Shown in pieces: positions 31,861 through 40,331 of a stretch of 52,694 nucleotides of DNA. Position 1 is the stretch's first letter, and each line of letters begins with the position of its first letter. Source of the DNA: an uncultured Collinsella sp. (GTDB lineage Bacteria > Actinomycetota > Coriobacteriia > Coriobacteriales > Coriobacteriaceae). The notes beneath the pieces are model-generated. The model made no database searches, was not told the origin of the DNA, and saw only the letters and a list, made by a program, of their open reading frames with translations. Both the position numbers and the translations under genes were made by a program. The stretch is from positions 1-52,694 of the forward strand of contig UQNU01000006.1 of assembly GCA_900542555.1 (NCBI GenBank), in the 5' to 3' direction.

Positions 31861-32730
31861 ATGGATATCGATAACTTTGAATGGTGGTATAGCGAGGGCG
31901 AGGCTCCGGACGAGGAGTGGGACGAGCCCGCGTCGCGTGACGTGTCGAGCGACGAGGACGAGACCGGCAACGATGCCGCTGTCGAGCCTGATGCCGCCTC
32001 CGATGCCGCCGAGCCCCTGACCTTTGAGCAGGCTTGGGCCCAAGCCGAGGCCGATGAGGCTAAGGCCGATGCCACGGCCACACTCGGTGAGCCGGCGGAC
32101 ATGTCCATCTCGCCGGCAAAGATCCCGCAGCCGCGTCACACCATCGACCCCGACAGCACGGCATCCTTCAGCATTCTCGACGTGCCCGCGCAAGGCGCCC
32201 AGGCGCCTGCGCCCACACATCGCCCCGACCTGGCTCGTGAGGAAGACGCGGGCCGCCGTTCTCCGCTCGGCCCCATCCTCATCGCCTTCATGGCCGGCGT
32301 TATCGCCTGCTCGGCAATCGGTAGCGTTTGGAGCCATGTCGAGCAGCAGCGTCAAGACGCCGCCAAGGTCGAGATGTCTGTCGAGCAATCGCTCAGCCGC
32401 ACGCGCTCGGTACATGTGTCGGTCGAGGTCAAGGACGGCGCGATGTGGGACACCGCGCGTGGCGACAGCCAAATGCTCATCCACATCGTGGGGCGTACGC
32501 TCAAAGGGCAGACGATTGACGAGTATCAATACGTCAATTCCGCTGGTGACGGCATCGAGCTCAAGCCCGGCGACTACGAGCTCACCGTCGACGAACCGCC
32601 CGTCGCCACCGACGGCACGCGCTTCCGCGCCTCAAAGCGCATGGTTCCCGTGAGCTTTAACTCGCAGGCGCCCGATACGGTCGATAGCACTCCGCAGGGC
32701 GGGTTTGACCTTTACGCTATTGCTCAATAA
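31861..32730 (+). CDS. Acidic single-span membrane protein of unknown function
   Basis: A 289-residue protein. Residues 1-130 are strongly acidic and rich in Asp, Glu and Ala with no evident fold. One membrane helix follows (about 138-157, PLGPILIAFMAGVIACSAIG). The C-terminal 130 residues contain beta-type segments such as SVHVSVEVKDGAMWD and YELTVDEPPV. The topology is probably acidic tail inside, beta domain outside. A weak AAGGGG lies before the ATG. No family was recognised. It stands alone between two hairpins and the epimerase gene. Confidence 0.6.
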   Translation: MDIDNFEWWYSEGEAPDEEWDEPASRDVSSDEDETGNDAAVEPDAASDAAEPLTFEQAWAQAEADEAKADATATLGEPADMSISPAKIPQPRHTIDPDSTASFSILDVPAQGAQAPAPTHRPDLAREEDAGRRSPLGPILIAFMAGVIACSAIGSVWSHVEQQRQDAAKVEMSVEQSLSRTRSVHVSVEVKDGAMWDTARGDSQMLIHIVGRTLKGQTIDEYQYVNSAGDGIELKPGDYELTVDEPPVATDGTRFRASKRMVPVSFNSQAPDTVDSTPQGGFDLYAIAQ

Positions 32731-32809
32731 CTGCGCCTGTCGCTCAACCCCGCCGCCAAGAGTGGGACAATAGCCCTCGACACTATTGTTTACTTTTGGA
32801 GGAAGTAGC

Positions 32810-33703
32810 ATGTCTACCGTCACTACCATCAAGCGCGGCAGCCTCACCGCGGCCATCGATTCCATGGGCGCCCAGCTCACGAGCCTTGCCCTCAACGGCA
32901 ACGAGTATCTGTGGCAGGGCGACCCCGCCTTTTGGGGCAAGCATGCGCCCATCCTGTTCCCCATTGTGGGCTCGCTGCGCAACAACACGGCGACGTCTGC
33001 GGCTGGCACCTGCGAGATGCCGCGCCACGGCCTCGCGCGCATCGTCGAGCACAAGCTGGTCGAGGTTTCGGAGGACGGCTCCTCGGTAACGTACGAGATC
33101 ACCGACACGCCCGAGTCGCTCAAGGCCTTTCCGTTCCACTTTAAGCTCAACATGACCTATGCCCTGACTGGTGACGCCACACTTACCCAGACCTTTGCCG
33201 TCACCAATACCGGCGACGTGGACCTGCCGTTCTCGGTGGGCGGCCACCCCGCATTTAACGTACCTGCTCCCGGTGCCGAGGACGAGGCGTTCGAGGATTA
33301 CGAGCTGGCATTTACCGAGGCTTGGACCAACGAGGCCCCCATCATCACGCCCGACGGTCTTATGACGTTTGAGGGCAGCTACAAGGCGCCCGATAACTCT
33401 GACGTGCTGCCCATCACGCACCGCAGCTTCGATAACGATGCCATCATGTTCACCGATATTCCGGGCTCCACGCTCACGCTGCGCGGCCGCAAGTCGGGCC
33501 ACGGCGTCAAGATCGACTTTGAGGGCTTTAAGTACATTGGCGTGTGGTCTGCCGCCAACGACGCTCCGTTTGTGGCACTCGAGCCTTGGACCGGTCACAC
33601 CACCATGGACACCGAGGACGACGTTTTTGAGCACAAGGCCAACACCATTACGCTGGCGCCGGGCGAGACGGACGTCCGCAGCTTTAGCGTCACTTTGCTC
33701 TAG
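32810..33703 (+). CDS. Aldose 1-epimerase family protein (LacX-like)
   Basis: A 297-residue beta-sandwich protein of the galactose mutarotase superfamily. It has LWQGDPAFWGKHAPILFPIVG at the N-terminus, PRHGLAR with the conserved His, FSVGGHPAFNVP with the second His, and FVALEPWTG at the end: the LacX/YeaD-like subgroup rather than classic GalM. The group interconverts sugar anomers or hexose-6-phosphates. GGAGG lies just before the ATG. It is monocistronic, followed directly by the copy B structured element. Confidence 0.88.
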   Translation: MSTVTTIKRGSLTAAIDSMGAQLTSLALNGNEYLWQGDPAFWGKHAPILFPIVGSLRNNTATSAAGTCEMPRHGLARIVEHKLVEVSEDGSSVTYEITDTPESLKAFPFHFKLNMTYALTGDATLTQTFAVTNTGDVDLPFSVGGHPAFNVPAPGAEDEAFEDYELAFTEAWTNEAPIITPDGLMTFEGSYKAPDNSDVLPITHRSFDNDAIMFTDIPGSTLTLRGRKSGHGVKIDFEGFKYIGVWSAANDAPFVALEPWTGHTTMDTEDDVFEHKANTITLAPGETDVRSFSVTLL

Positions 33704-33708
33704 AGGTT

Positions 33709-33815
33709 CCGCCGTTCTGACGAACGGCGGGCCGGTCGACGCTGCGCGCCACCCAGAGCGACAATTTGTCATTCAAAAGGCAAGGTATGACCAGAAGGTC
33801 TATGCCTTGCCTTTT
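33709..33815 (+). repeat. Multi-stem element, copy B, 3' arm replaced
   Basis: Hairpin 1 (33709-33730): CCGCCGTTC, loop TGAC, perfect complement. Then CGACGCTGC, a stem arm CCAGAGCGACAA identical to copy C, and the apical hairpin (33775-33815) with GACC-AGAA-GGTC-T bulge inside AAGGCAAGG/CCTTGCCTT, ending in TTTTT. The matching 3' arm of the long stem is missing; a different hairpin starts at 33823. Follows the epimerase stop by 5 bp. Confidence 0.75.
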
Positions 33816-33822
33816 TCATGCC

Positions 33823-33878
33823 TAGTCGTTGGGGACGTTCTTGTTTGACTAGTCGTTTAAGAGCGTCCCCAACGACTA
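33823..33878. repeat. 56-bp hairpin with TAGTCGTTGGGGACG arms
   Basis: TAGTCGTTGGGGACG and its exact complement CGTCCCCAACGACTA enclose TTCTT..AAGAG and a short loop. A truncated relative, TAGTCATTGGGGACGTTCTT, is at 39912-39939 behind copy C. No gene was seen in 33704-33996. Confidence 0.7.
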
Positions 33879-33905
33879 CGAATCGTTTTCAGTTCGTAAA
33901 CTTGC

Positions 33906-33956
33906 ATATATGCATTTATATATGCATTTGCTGGAGGTAGCGCTGAGCGGTATCCT
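33906..33956 (+). promoter_or_regulatory. 12-bp tandem repeat and promoter of the amino-acid ABC operon
   Basis: ATATATGCATTT occurs twice in tandem (33906-33917, 33918-33929). Just downstream TTGCTG (33928-33933), a 17-bp spacer and TATCCT (33951-33956) form a plausible promoter. Repeats touching the -35 suggest regulator binding, in line with nutrient control of an importer. Confidence 0.55.
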
Positions 33957-33996
33957 GTTAAGTCGTCAGCATACGATTCAACAGGGAAGGCAGATT

Positions 33997-34923
33997 ATGC
34001 ATTCTCCCCATCAACGCGACGCGCATCCACAGCCGGTATGCAGCCGTCGCATCTTTTTGGGTAGCGCTCTCGCTGCGAGCGCTTCCGTCGTCGCCGGCGC
34101 GCTCGCCGGCTGTCAGCGTCCGTCCACGCTCAAAGTGGTTCAGCCCACGACGGGCGGCGGTCGCGACGACCTGTCCGATTCCGTGATCGGCAAGGATAAG
34201 ATCCGCATTGGCATGGAGGCGGCCTACGCCCCGTACAACTGGCAGGTCTCCGAAGCCAGCGAGTACACCATCCCCATCGACAACGTGCAGGGCGCCTATG
34301 CCGATGGTTACGACGTGCAGATCGCCAAGATCGTCTGCAAGGCCCTCGGTGGCGAGCCCGTTGCCGTCAAGCAGAGCTTCTCGGGTCTTATCGATTCGCT
34401 CAACAACGGCCAGATCGACCTCATCATCGCCGGCATGAGCGCCACGCCCGAGCGTGAGGAGTCTGTCGGCTTTTCCGATCCGTACTTCATTGGATACTTT
34501 GGCCTGTTCGTAAAAGAGGGCTCGCCCTACCAGAATGCGACCAAGCTCAGCGACTTTAGCGGCGCTACGGTGCTCGGCCAAAAGGACACCATGCTCGATA
34601 CCGTCATCGACGAGATCCCGGGCGTTGTCCACAAGAACCCGGTCGACTCGGTCCCCACGGTGTTTTCGAATCTGCTGCAGGGCACCTGCGACGCCGTGAC
34701 CTACAACACCGAGAACGAGAAGGGCTATATGGCCCAAAACCCGGGTATCGTGCCGATTCAATTTGCCGAGGGCGAGGGCTTTAAACAGGAGGTCGCGGCA
34801 AACGTCGGCTGCCGCAAGGGCTCGGACAAGCTGCTTAAGCTCATCGACAAGACACTCAAGGGCATTAGCCAAGAGGAGCGCGACCAAATGTGGGACGCGT
34901 GCCTCGACCGTCAGCCGGCATAG
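33997..34923 (+). CDS. Polar amino-acid ABC transporter substrate-binding lipoprotein, Tat-type
   Basis: A 308-residue solute-binding protein of family 3. The N-terminus has a twin-arginine stretch SRRIFLGSALAAS and a lipobox LAGC, so it is probably exported by Tat and lipid-anchored. The mature part starts IRIGMEAAYAPYNW and has the usual GYDVQIAKIVCKALG and IAGMSATPERE segments. It captures a polar amino acid outside the membrane and hands it to the adjacent permease. The start is an ATG with GGGAAGG upstream; the 29 open codons before it overlap the promoter. First gene of a three-gene importer operon. Confidence 0.9.
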   Translation: MHSPHQRDAHPQPVCSRRIFLGSALAASASVVAGALAGCQRPSTLKVVQPTTGGGRDDLSDSVIGKDKIRIGMEAAYAPYNWQVSEASEYTIPIDNVQGAYADGYDVQIAKIVCKALGGEPVAVKQSFSGLIDSLNNGQIDLIIAGMSATPEREESVGFSDPYFIGYFGLFVKEGSPYQNATKLSDFSGATVLGQKDTMLDTVIDEIPGVVHKNPVDSVPTVFSNLLQGTCDAVTYNTENEKGYMAQNPGIVPIQFAEGEGFKQEVAANVGCRKGSDKLLKLIDKTLKGISQEERDQMWDACLDRQPA

Positions 34924-34932
34924 GGAGGCAGC

Positions 34933-36081
34933 ATGAAAACCATTAATCGCCTGGCCTCCTTTATCAAGGCCGACCACCGTTATGTATACCTGGGCACGAG
35001 TGTTATCGCGGCGCTCGGCCTGGCGTTTAGCCAACGCAACCCCACGCCGCTGAGCTTCTTGGCCCCCACCGGTATCTTCCAAGATTGTCTTTGGGCGATC
35101 CTGTGGGCGTGGCTCGTCGTGTCGGCGGCGGCGCTGGTCACCAAGCTTATGCACTGGAGCGACTATCGCGAGGCGTCGCCGTTCGCATCTGAGCGTTTCC
35201 GTCGTGGAGCACGTTTAGGCAGCTACGTCGTGGTCGCCATCGCGGCAGTTTTCTTTATCGACCGCTGCGTCATGTCATTTATCGATCTGGTGCAGGTGAG
35301 CATTGTCTCGGACTCCAACCCCAGCGACTTTTTGTCGAGCCTGGTCTACATGACCTACAAGAGCGGGGACTTCTTTATCCGCGGCATCGAGATCACCATC
35401 GCGCTTGCCACCTTCGGCACCGTCATCGCATTCTTCCTGGCGCTGCTCTTTGTGTTCCTGCGTATTCAGACCTTCGACCGCGTGGACAACGACCTGGTGC
35501 GCTTCTTTAAGAGTATCGGCCGCGGCTTTGCGACCATCTATTCCACCATCGTGCGCGGTACGCCCATGATGGTCCAGGGCCTACTCATCTATTACGCGGG
35601 CTTCACCGTTTTGCGCGGCATGGGCTTCGAGACCGCCCAGGCCAACCAGATCTGGAGTACCTTCACCGCCGGCCTCGTCACCATCTCGCTCAACTCCACC
35701 GCCTACATGATGGAGGTCCTGCGCGGCGGCATCGAGTCCATCGATCCCGGCCAAGCCGAGGCGGCGCGATCGCTGGGCCTGTCGCAGTGGCAGGCCATGC
35801 GCAAAGTCGTGTTCCCCCAGGGCATTAAAAATGCGATTCCGGCGCTCACCAACGAGCTCATCATCAACATCAAGGATTCGTCGGTGCTCTCGGTCATCGG
35901 CGTGTTCGACCTTATGTACGCTACTACCACGGTCGCCGGCGTGTACTACCGCCAGATGGAGGTCTACTGCGTGGCGCTCGTGGTCTACCTGATCCTGACG
36001 CTCGTGGCGAGCCGCCTGCTCGAAGCCTTTGGCAAAAAGCTCGGTGCCGAGGCTCCGGCCACGCTGCGCAGCTCTAACTAG
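34933..36081 (+). CDS. Polar amino-acid ABC transporter permease
   Basis: A 382-residue membrane protein. The C-terminal 220 residues are a standard HisM/GlnP permease with VRGTPMMVQ and the EAARSLGLSQWQAMRKVVFPQ loop that contacts the ATPase. The N-terminal 150 residues add two or three extra membrane segments that ordinary 220-residue permeases lack. It starts 9 bp after the binding-protein gene with GGGAGG upstream. Only one permease gene is present, so it probably forms a homodimer. Confidence 0.92.
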   Translation: MKTINRLASFIKADHRYVYLGTSVIAALGLAFSQRNPTPLSFLAPTGIFQDCLWAILWAWLVVSAAALVTKLMHWSDYREASPFASERFRRGARLGSYVVVAIAAVFFIDRCVMSFIDLVQVSIVSDSNPSDFLSSLVYMTYKSGDFFIRGIEITIALATFGTVIAFFLALLFVFLRIQTFDRVDNDLVRFFKSIGRGFATIYSTIVRGTPMMVQGLLIYYAGFTVLRGMGFETAQANQIWSTFTAGLVTISLNSTAYMMEVLRGGIESIDPGQAEAARSLGLSQWQAMRKVVFPQGIKNAIPALTNELIINIKDSSVLSVIGVFDLMYATTTVAGVYYRQMEVYCVALVVYLILTLVASRLLEAFGKKLGAEAPATLRSSN

Positions 36082-36103
36082 GCTTAAGACGAGGAGAATC
36101 ATC

Positions 36104-36889
36104 ATGGCAGATACCGCCACTACCGGCGTTGCGGCCGCCGCACAGACCAATGAGCCGCTCATCCGCGTCGAGGGCCTGCGCAAGAGCTTCGGCTCGCTCG
36201 AGGTACTCAAGGGCATCGACCTGTCCGTTAACCCCGGCGAGGTCGTCACCATTATCGGCGCCTCGGGCTCGGGCAAGTCGACCTTCCTGCGCTGCCTCAA
36301 TCTGCTCGAGACCCCGGACGCGGGCCACATCTGGTTCCACGGCCAGGACCTTACGGCCGAGCGCTGCAATATCAATAAACTCCGCGAGGACATCGGCATG
36401 GTGTTCCAGGGCTTTAACTTGTTCAACAACATGGATGTGCTCGACAACTGCACGCTCGCGCCCGTCACGCTCAAAAAGATGAGCAAGGCCGAGGCCGAGA
36501 AGGTCGCGATGGAGCACCTGACCAGCGTGGGACTCGAGAAGTTCGCGCATGCCGCCGTGGGCCGCCTGTCCGGTGGTCAAAAACAGCGCGTGGCCATCGC
36601 TCGTGCCCTGTGCATGAATCCGCAGATCATGCTGTTCGACGAGCCGACCTCCGCGCTCGACCCCGAGATCGTGGGAGAAGTGCTCGAGGTCATGCGCAAG
36701 CTCGCTGCCGCAGGCATGACCATGGTCGTCGTCACGCACGAGATGGCTTTTGCCCGCACGGTGTCCGACCGCGTGGTCTTTATGGACAAGGGCGTGGTGC
36801 TCGAGGACGCCGCGCCGGCCGAGCTCTTCGGCAACCCCAAGCACCAGCGCACTCGCGAGTTCCTCTCGCGTTATCTCGAGGACAAATAA
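36104..36889 (+). CDS. Polar amino-acid ABC transporter ATPase (GlnQ-like)
   Basis: A 261-residue ATPase: Walker A GASGSGKST, Q-loop GMVFQGFNLF, signature LSGGQKQR, Walker B MLFDEPTSALDPE and H-loop VTHEM, as in GlnQ/HisP. It energises the import through the adjacent permease. GAGGAG precedes the ATG. It closes the three-gene importer operon; the M20 peptidase gene starts about 70 bp later. Confidence 0.95.
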   Translation: MADTATTGVAAAAQTNEPLIRVEGLRKSFGSLEVLKGIDLSVNPGEVVTIIGASGSGKSTFLRCLNLLETPDAGHIWFHGQDLTAERCNINKLREDIGMVFQGFNLFNNMDVLDNCTLAPVTLKKMSKAEAEKVAMEHLTSVGLEKFAHAAVGRLSGGQKQRVAIARALCMNPQIMLFDEPTSALDPEIVGEVLEVMRKLAAAGMTMVVVTHEMAFARTVSDRVVFMDKGVVLEDAAPAELFGNPKHQRTREFLSRYLEDK

Positions 36890-36961
36890 CCGACCGCAAA
36901 CGCTTATGTGGCAGGGCCGCTCCGGTGGGGCGGCCCTCGTCATCACAATCGAAAGGATGTC

Positions 36962-38377
36962 ATGGCCGAGGTTTGGCGCTTCTTTGCGCATGAGGACGAT
37001 TTTGCCGATATAGACGAGGCTGGCGCGTGCGAGCGCTTGGGTCGCGTGCTGTCGTTTCCGACCATCTCGAGTATGGATGCCGAGGCGGTGGACTGGCAGC
37101 CGTTCGACGACCTGCGCGCGTATATGCAGCAGGCTTGGCCGCACGTATTTACGGCGGGTAAGGTCGAGCTCATCGATCATTCGTTGCTGGTGACGCTTTC
37201 CGGCTCCGACCCCGCACTCAAGCCCGTTGTGCTCATGGGTCACATGGACGTGGTCCCCGTGGTGCCGGGTACCGAGGACGACTGGACGTACGCCCCCTTT
37301 AGCGGGCATGTAGACGACACCTACATTTGGGGTCGCGGCGCCATCGATATGAAAGACCAGGTCGCAGGCATTCTCGAGGCGGTTGAGTATGCGCTGGCGC
37401 ACGGTTGGCAGCACGAGCGCACGCTGCTCCTGGCCTTTGGCCAGGATGAGGAGACTACGCAGTATGGCGCAGGCGCCATTGGCCGCGCGCTCGAGGAGCG
37501 CGGCATTGAGCTTGAGTACCTGATCGACGAGGGTGACTACCGCATCGTTCCAGCTGCCGAGTACGGCGCGGGCGAGGGCTGGCTTATGCATGCCGACCTC
37601 GCGGAGAAGGGCTACGCCGATATTGTGCTCAAGACGAAGAGTGGGGGCGGGCATTCGTCCAACCCCTACGGCGGCACATCGCTCGAGGTGCTGAGCCGTG
37701 CCATCACCGCAATCTGCGATATCGAATGGCCGACGCGCGTCACGGACCTGCTTGCCGCACAGCTCGTCGAGCTGGGGCTTTACACGGCCGACGAGATTGC
37801 CTCCAACAAGGACACCATCGTGCGCGAGTGCCCCGCCAGCAAGAAGCTCTATCCGCTGGTGACGACCACCTGCGCGCCCACGCAGATCGAGGGTGGCAGC
37901 ACCGGCGCCAACGTAATGCCGCAGGATATGTGGGCCAATATCAATTTCCGCATTCTCGAGGGCACGAGCGTGGCCGACGTTGTGGCGCGCTGCCGCGAGG
38001 TCGTTGCCGCGGCGGGCCTCGCCGGGCGCGTGGAGGTCGAACTCGGCCCCGGCAGCTCCGAGCCTTCGCCGTCTCCGCGTGTCGGTGGACCGGGGCTCGA
38101 GACCGTTCGCGCCATTGCCGCCCGCTACTTCCGCGACCCAAAGGGGGCGGAGGAAAACGGATCATTCGAGCCAGTGGCAATTGTGCCCTCGACCGTGATC
38201 GGTGCGACCGACGCTGCCAACTACCAGCACATTTGCCCTGAGTGCATTCGCTTCTCGGCCTTTGTGGTAGACGATGACGAGTGCGAGCGCGGTGTCCACG
38301 GCACCAACGAGCGCATCACCCGCCGCGCCTACCTCCAGGGCATCCGCTTCCTCATCGCCCTGCTCCACACGCTCTAG
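36962..38377 (+). CDS. M20-family metallopeptidase (carboxypeptidase S-like)
   Basis: A 471-residue M20 peptidase. The metal-binding elements are VLMGHMDVVPV, GRGAIDMKDQ and GQDEETTQ, with the dimerisation lid between about residues 210 and 340 (KSGGGHSSNPYGGTS). It is most like the long carboxypeptidase S/PM20D1 group that removes C-terminal residues from short peptides or cleaves N-acyl amino acids. AAAGGA precedes the ATG. It follows an amino-acid importer, so a role in peptide use is reasonable. Confidence 0.88.
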   Translation: MAEVWRFFAHEDDFADIDEAGACERLGRVLSFPTISSMDAEAVDWQPFDDLRAYMQQAWPHVFTAGKVELIDHSLLVTLSGSDPALKPVVLMGHMDVVPVVPGTEDDWTYAPFSGHVDDTYIWGRGAIDMKDQVAGILEAVEYALAHGWQHERTLLLAFGQDEETTQYGAGAIGRALEERGIELEYLIDEGDYRIVPAAEYGAGEGWLMHADLAEKGYADIVLKTKSGGGHSSNPYGGTSLEVLSRAITAICDIEWPTRVTDLLAAQLVELGLYTADEIASNKDTIVRECPASKKLYPLVTTTCAPTQIEGGSTGANVMPQDMWANINFRILEGTSVADVVARCREVVAAAGLAGRVEVELGPGSSEPSPSPRVGGPGLETVRAIAARYFRDPKGAEENGSFEPVAIVPSTVIGATDAANYQHICPECIRFSAFVVDDDECERGVHGTNERITRRAYLQGIRFLIALLHTL

Positions 38378-38392
38378 CCAAAAAGCAAGCCC

Positions 38393-38425
38393 TTGGTGCA
38401 ATGGGGTCAGGTTTGTTTGCACCAA
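38393..38425. repeat. 33-bp hairpin TTGGTGCAA/TTGCACCAA
   Basis: Nine-base perfect arms around a 15-base loop, 15 bp beyond the peptidase stop. The loop (TGGGGTCAGG..) resembles the centre of the other small spacer hairpins. Confidence 0.6.
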
Positions 38426-38518
38426 TCAATCCGTGCGGGTTATATGCAGGTTTGCCTGCGCACGCTATCATGTATGGGTTAGACCGCAACTATGTACCCC
38501 ATACGCGAAGGGATGCGC

Positions 38519-38545
38519 ATGTATCTGAAGATCGACATGTTCTAG
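38519..38545 (+). CDS. Possible eight-codon leader peptide upstream of prfA
   Basis: ATG followed by codons for YLKIDMF and a stop, with GAAGGG 6 nt before the ATG. A hairpin GTATGGG/CCCATAC lies just upstream, and prfA starts 81 bp after its stop. It may be a translated leader controlling prfA, or chance. No homology can be claimed. Confidence 0.3.
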   Translation: MYLKIDMF

Positions 38546-38626
38546 CTGGGCTTACCCCCGCAGTGGCGCCGCGCGCCCCATCAACTCTGCCGATTTTCGC
38601 CTTCACGCTCATAAAGGAGTCCCGCC

Positions 38627-39694
38627 ATGCGCGACAAGCTCGAAAAGATTATCAAGGCCTACGAGGAGCTCGAGAAGAAGCTTTCCGACCCGGCCGTCGC
38701 CTCCGACATCAAGGAGTTCACGCGTCTCAACAAGGAGTACGCACACCAGTCCGACCTCATTGCTGCCTCGCGCGAGTACATCGGCGCGCTCGATGACATC
38801 GAGGCCGCCAAGGAGATGCTCCGCGACACCAGCGATGCGGACGAGAAGGAGATGCTCCAGATGGACATCTCCGAGAACGAGGAAAAGCTTCCGCAGCTCG
38901 AGGAAGACATCAAGTACATGCTCATCCCGAGCGACCCCAACGACGACAAGAACACCATCGTCGAGATTCGCTCCGCCGCCGGTGGCGACGAGGCGGCCAT
39001 CTTTGCCGGCGACCTCTACAAGATGTATCAGCGCTTCTGCGAGTCGCGCGGCTGGAAGACCACCGTGCTCGACTCCAGCCCTAGCGAGGCAGGCGGCTTT
39101 AAGTCCATCGAGTTCAAGGTCGAGGGCGACCGCGTCTACTCCGTCATGAAGTTTGAGTCCGGCGTGCACCGCGTCCAGCGCGTCCCCAAGACCGAGTCCC
39201 AGGGCCGCATTCAGACTTCAACGGCTACCGTCGCCGTGCTTCCCGAGGCCGAGGAGATTGACGTCCAGATCAACCAGTCCGACCTGCGCATCGACACTTA
39301 CTGCGCTTCGGGCCCTGGCGGTCAGTGCGTTAACACCACCTACTCCGCCGTGCGCATCACCCACCTGCCCACCAACACCGTGGTGCAGTCGCAGGAGCAG
39401 CGCTCCCAGATCCAGAACCGCGAGGTATGCATGCAGATGCTGCGCGCCCGTCTGTACGAGATGGAGCTCGAGAAGCAGCAGGCAGAGCTTGGTGCCGAGC
39501 GCCAGAGCCAGATCGGCCACGGCAACCGTTCCGAGAAAATCCGTACCTACAACCAGCCCCAGGACCGCGTGACCGATCACCGCATCGGTTTCAACTCCAC
39601 CTACAACGGCGTCCTTCTGGGCGATCAGCTCGGCACCGTCATCGAGGCGCTCGCCGCCGCCGAGCGAGCCGAGAAGCTGGCACAGGCTGTGTAG
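38627..39694 (+). CDS. prfA: Peptide chain release factor 1
   Basis: A 355-residue class I release factor. The catalytic GGQ is in SGPGGQCVNTT; the stop-codon-recognition region reads VQRVPKTESQGRI, so the PxT tripeptide is PKT. The C-terminus ends IGFNSTYNGVLLG. It reads UAA and UAG and triggers peptide release. GGAG lies upstream of the ATG. Its modifying enzyme PrmC is the next real gene, but about 640 bp of repeats separate them rather than the usual tight coupling. Confidence 0.96.
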   Translation: MRDKLEKIIKAYEELEKKLSDPAVASDIKEFTRLNKEYAHQSDLIAASREYIGALDDIEAAKEMLRDTSDADEKEMLQMDISENEEKLPQLEEDIKYMLIPSDPNDDKNTIVEIRSAAGGDEAAIFAGDLYKMYQRFCESRGWKTTVLDSSPSEAGGFKSIEFKVEGDRVYSVMKFESGVHRVQRVPKTESQGRIQTSTATVAVLPEAEEIDVQINQSDLRIDTYCASGPGGQCVNTTYSAVRITHLPTNTVVQSQEQRSQIQNREVCMQMLRARLYEMELEKQQAELGAERQSQIGHGNRSEKIRTYNQPQDRVTDHRIGFNSTYNGVLLGDQLGTVIEALAAAERAEKLAQAV

Positions 39695-39697
39695 TGG

Positions 39698-39857
39698 GTT
39701 ACGCGGTTTTGCCAAACCGCGTAACGGCTTGACGCTGCGCGCCGCCCAGAGCGACAATTTGTCATTCAAAAGGCAAGGCATGACCAGAAGGTCTATGCCT
39801 TGCCTTTTTCATGCCAACTTGTTCGCTCTGGACGTCGCTCGCTGTCCGTCCTCTGCC
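39698..39857 (+). repeat. Multi-stem element, copy C
   Basis: Hairpin 1 (39698-39725): GTTACGCGGTTT, loop TGCC, perfect complement. Long stem: CCAGAGCGACAA (39746-39757) with TTGTTCGCTCTGG (39819-39831), complete with one bulged T. Apical hairpin (39768-39808): AAGGCAAGGCAT-GACC-AGAA-GGTC-T-ATGCCTTGCCTT then Ts. GCTGTCCGTCC follows, as in copy A. It begins 3 bp after the prfA stop. Confidence 0.78.
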
Positions 39858-39911
39858 TGCGGCGTTGCCTTGCTCCGGATGCGGTATGCTCAACCTGTGG
39901 CGCCTTAGATG

Positions 39912-39939
39912 TAGTCATTGGGGACGTTCTTAAATGACT
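39912..39939. repeat. Truncated relative of the 33823 hairpin
   Basis: TAGTCATTGGGGACGTTCTT matches the left arm at 33823 in all but one base; only AATGACT remains of a partner arm. The rest of the prfA-prmC spacer (39940-40331) is AT-rich and holds only the weak ORF described separately. Confidence 0.55.
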
Positions 39940-39968
39940 GGGTTGAGTAAAATACTTTTCGAGTTTAT

Positions 39969-40196
39969 TTAATCTGCTTTGTTAGAAATTAAGCTGTCTA
40001 CCTGCTCAAAGTAATTAACAGTCTTCATCTGATATTGAAAATATTGCTCGAAAAATCGTTCAAGAAGTCGCGGGGCGATTTTTGATGGGTCGTGCGTCAA
40101 GCGATGTGGCAAGTTCTTGGTTAGATATTGGTCAGTTTTGGGGCAACCTTGCCAAAAGCTTGACGGATGCAGATTTAGACGTCGACGAATGAACAC
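39969..40196 (-). CDS. Doubtful 75-residue ORF in the AT-rich prfA-prmC spacer
   Basis: A GTG-started frame of 75 residues rich in Phe, Tyr, Gln and Asn, ending EQVDSLISNKAD. Composition is far more AT-rich than the neighbours and there is no ribosome site, so it may be a remnant of transferred DNA rather than a working gene. No family was recognised. Confidence 0.25.
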   Translation of the reverse strand: MFIRRRLNLHPSSFWQGCPKTDQYLTKNLPHRLTHDPSKIAPRLLERFFEQYFQYQMKTVNYFEQVDSLISNKAD

Positions 40197-40331
40197 TTCG
40201 ATTGCGATTCAAGCAAAATTCTGGGCTGATTCTCGATAATCGCCTTCAATCGCCCCTTGCCAAGCGCTAGCCTCGCTTACAATCTGCTCCGACATTCGCG
40301 CGCCGTCCGGCGCTTAAGAGGGGAGGGCCCC

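Noticed and set aside
31600..32529. Upstream extension of the MFS gene to 723 codons
   Set aside because: It crosses a palindrome and hairpin and runs antisense through the acidic membrane protein gene; the MFS fold begins only after 31599.
38134..38166. Similarity of a stretch inside the M20 gene to the GGGGACGGAGGAAAA..GGATCATT sequence near 26878
   Set aside because: It lies in a well-conserved coding region and pairs with nothing; shared bases are probably coincidence.
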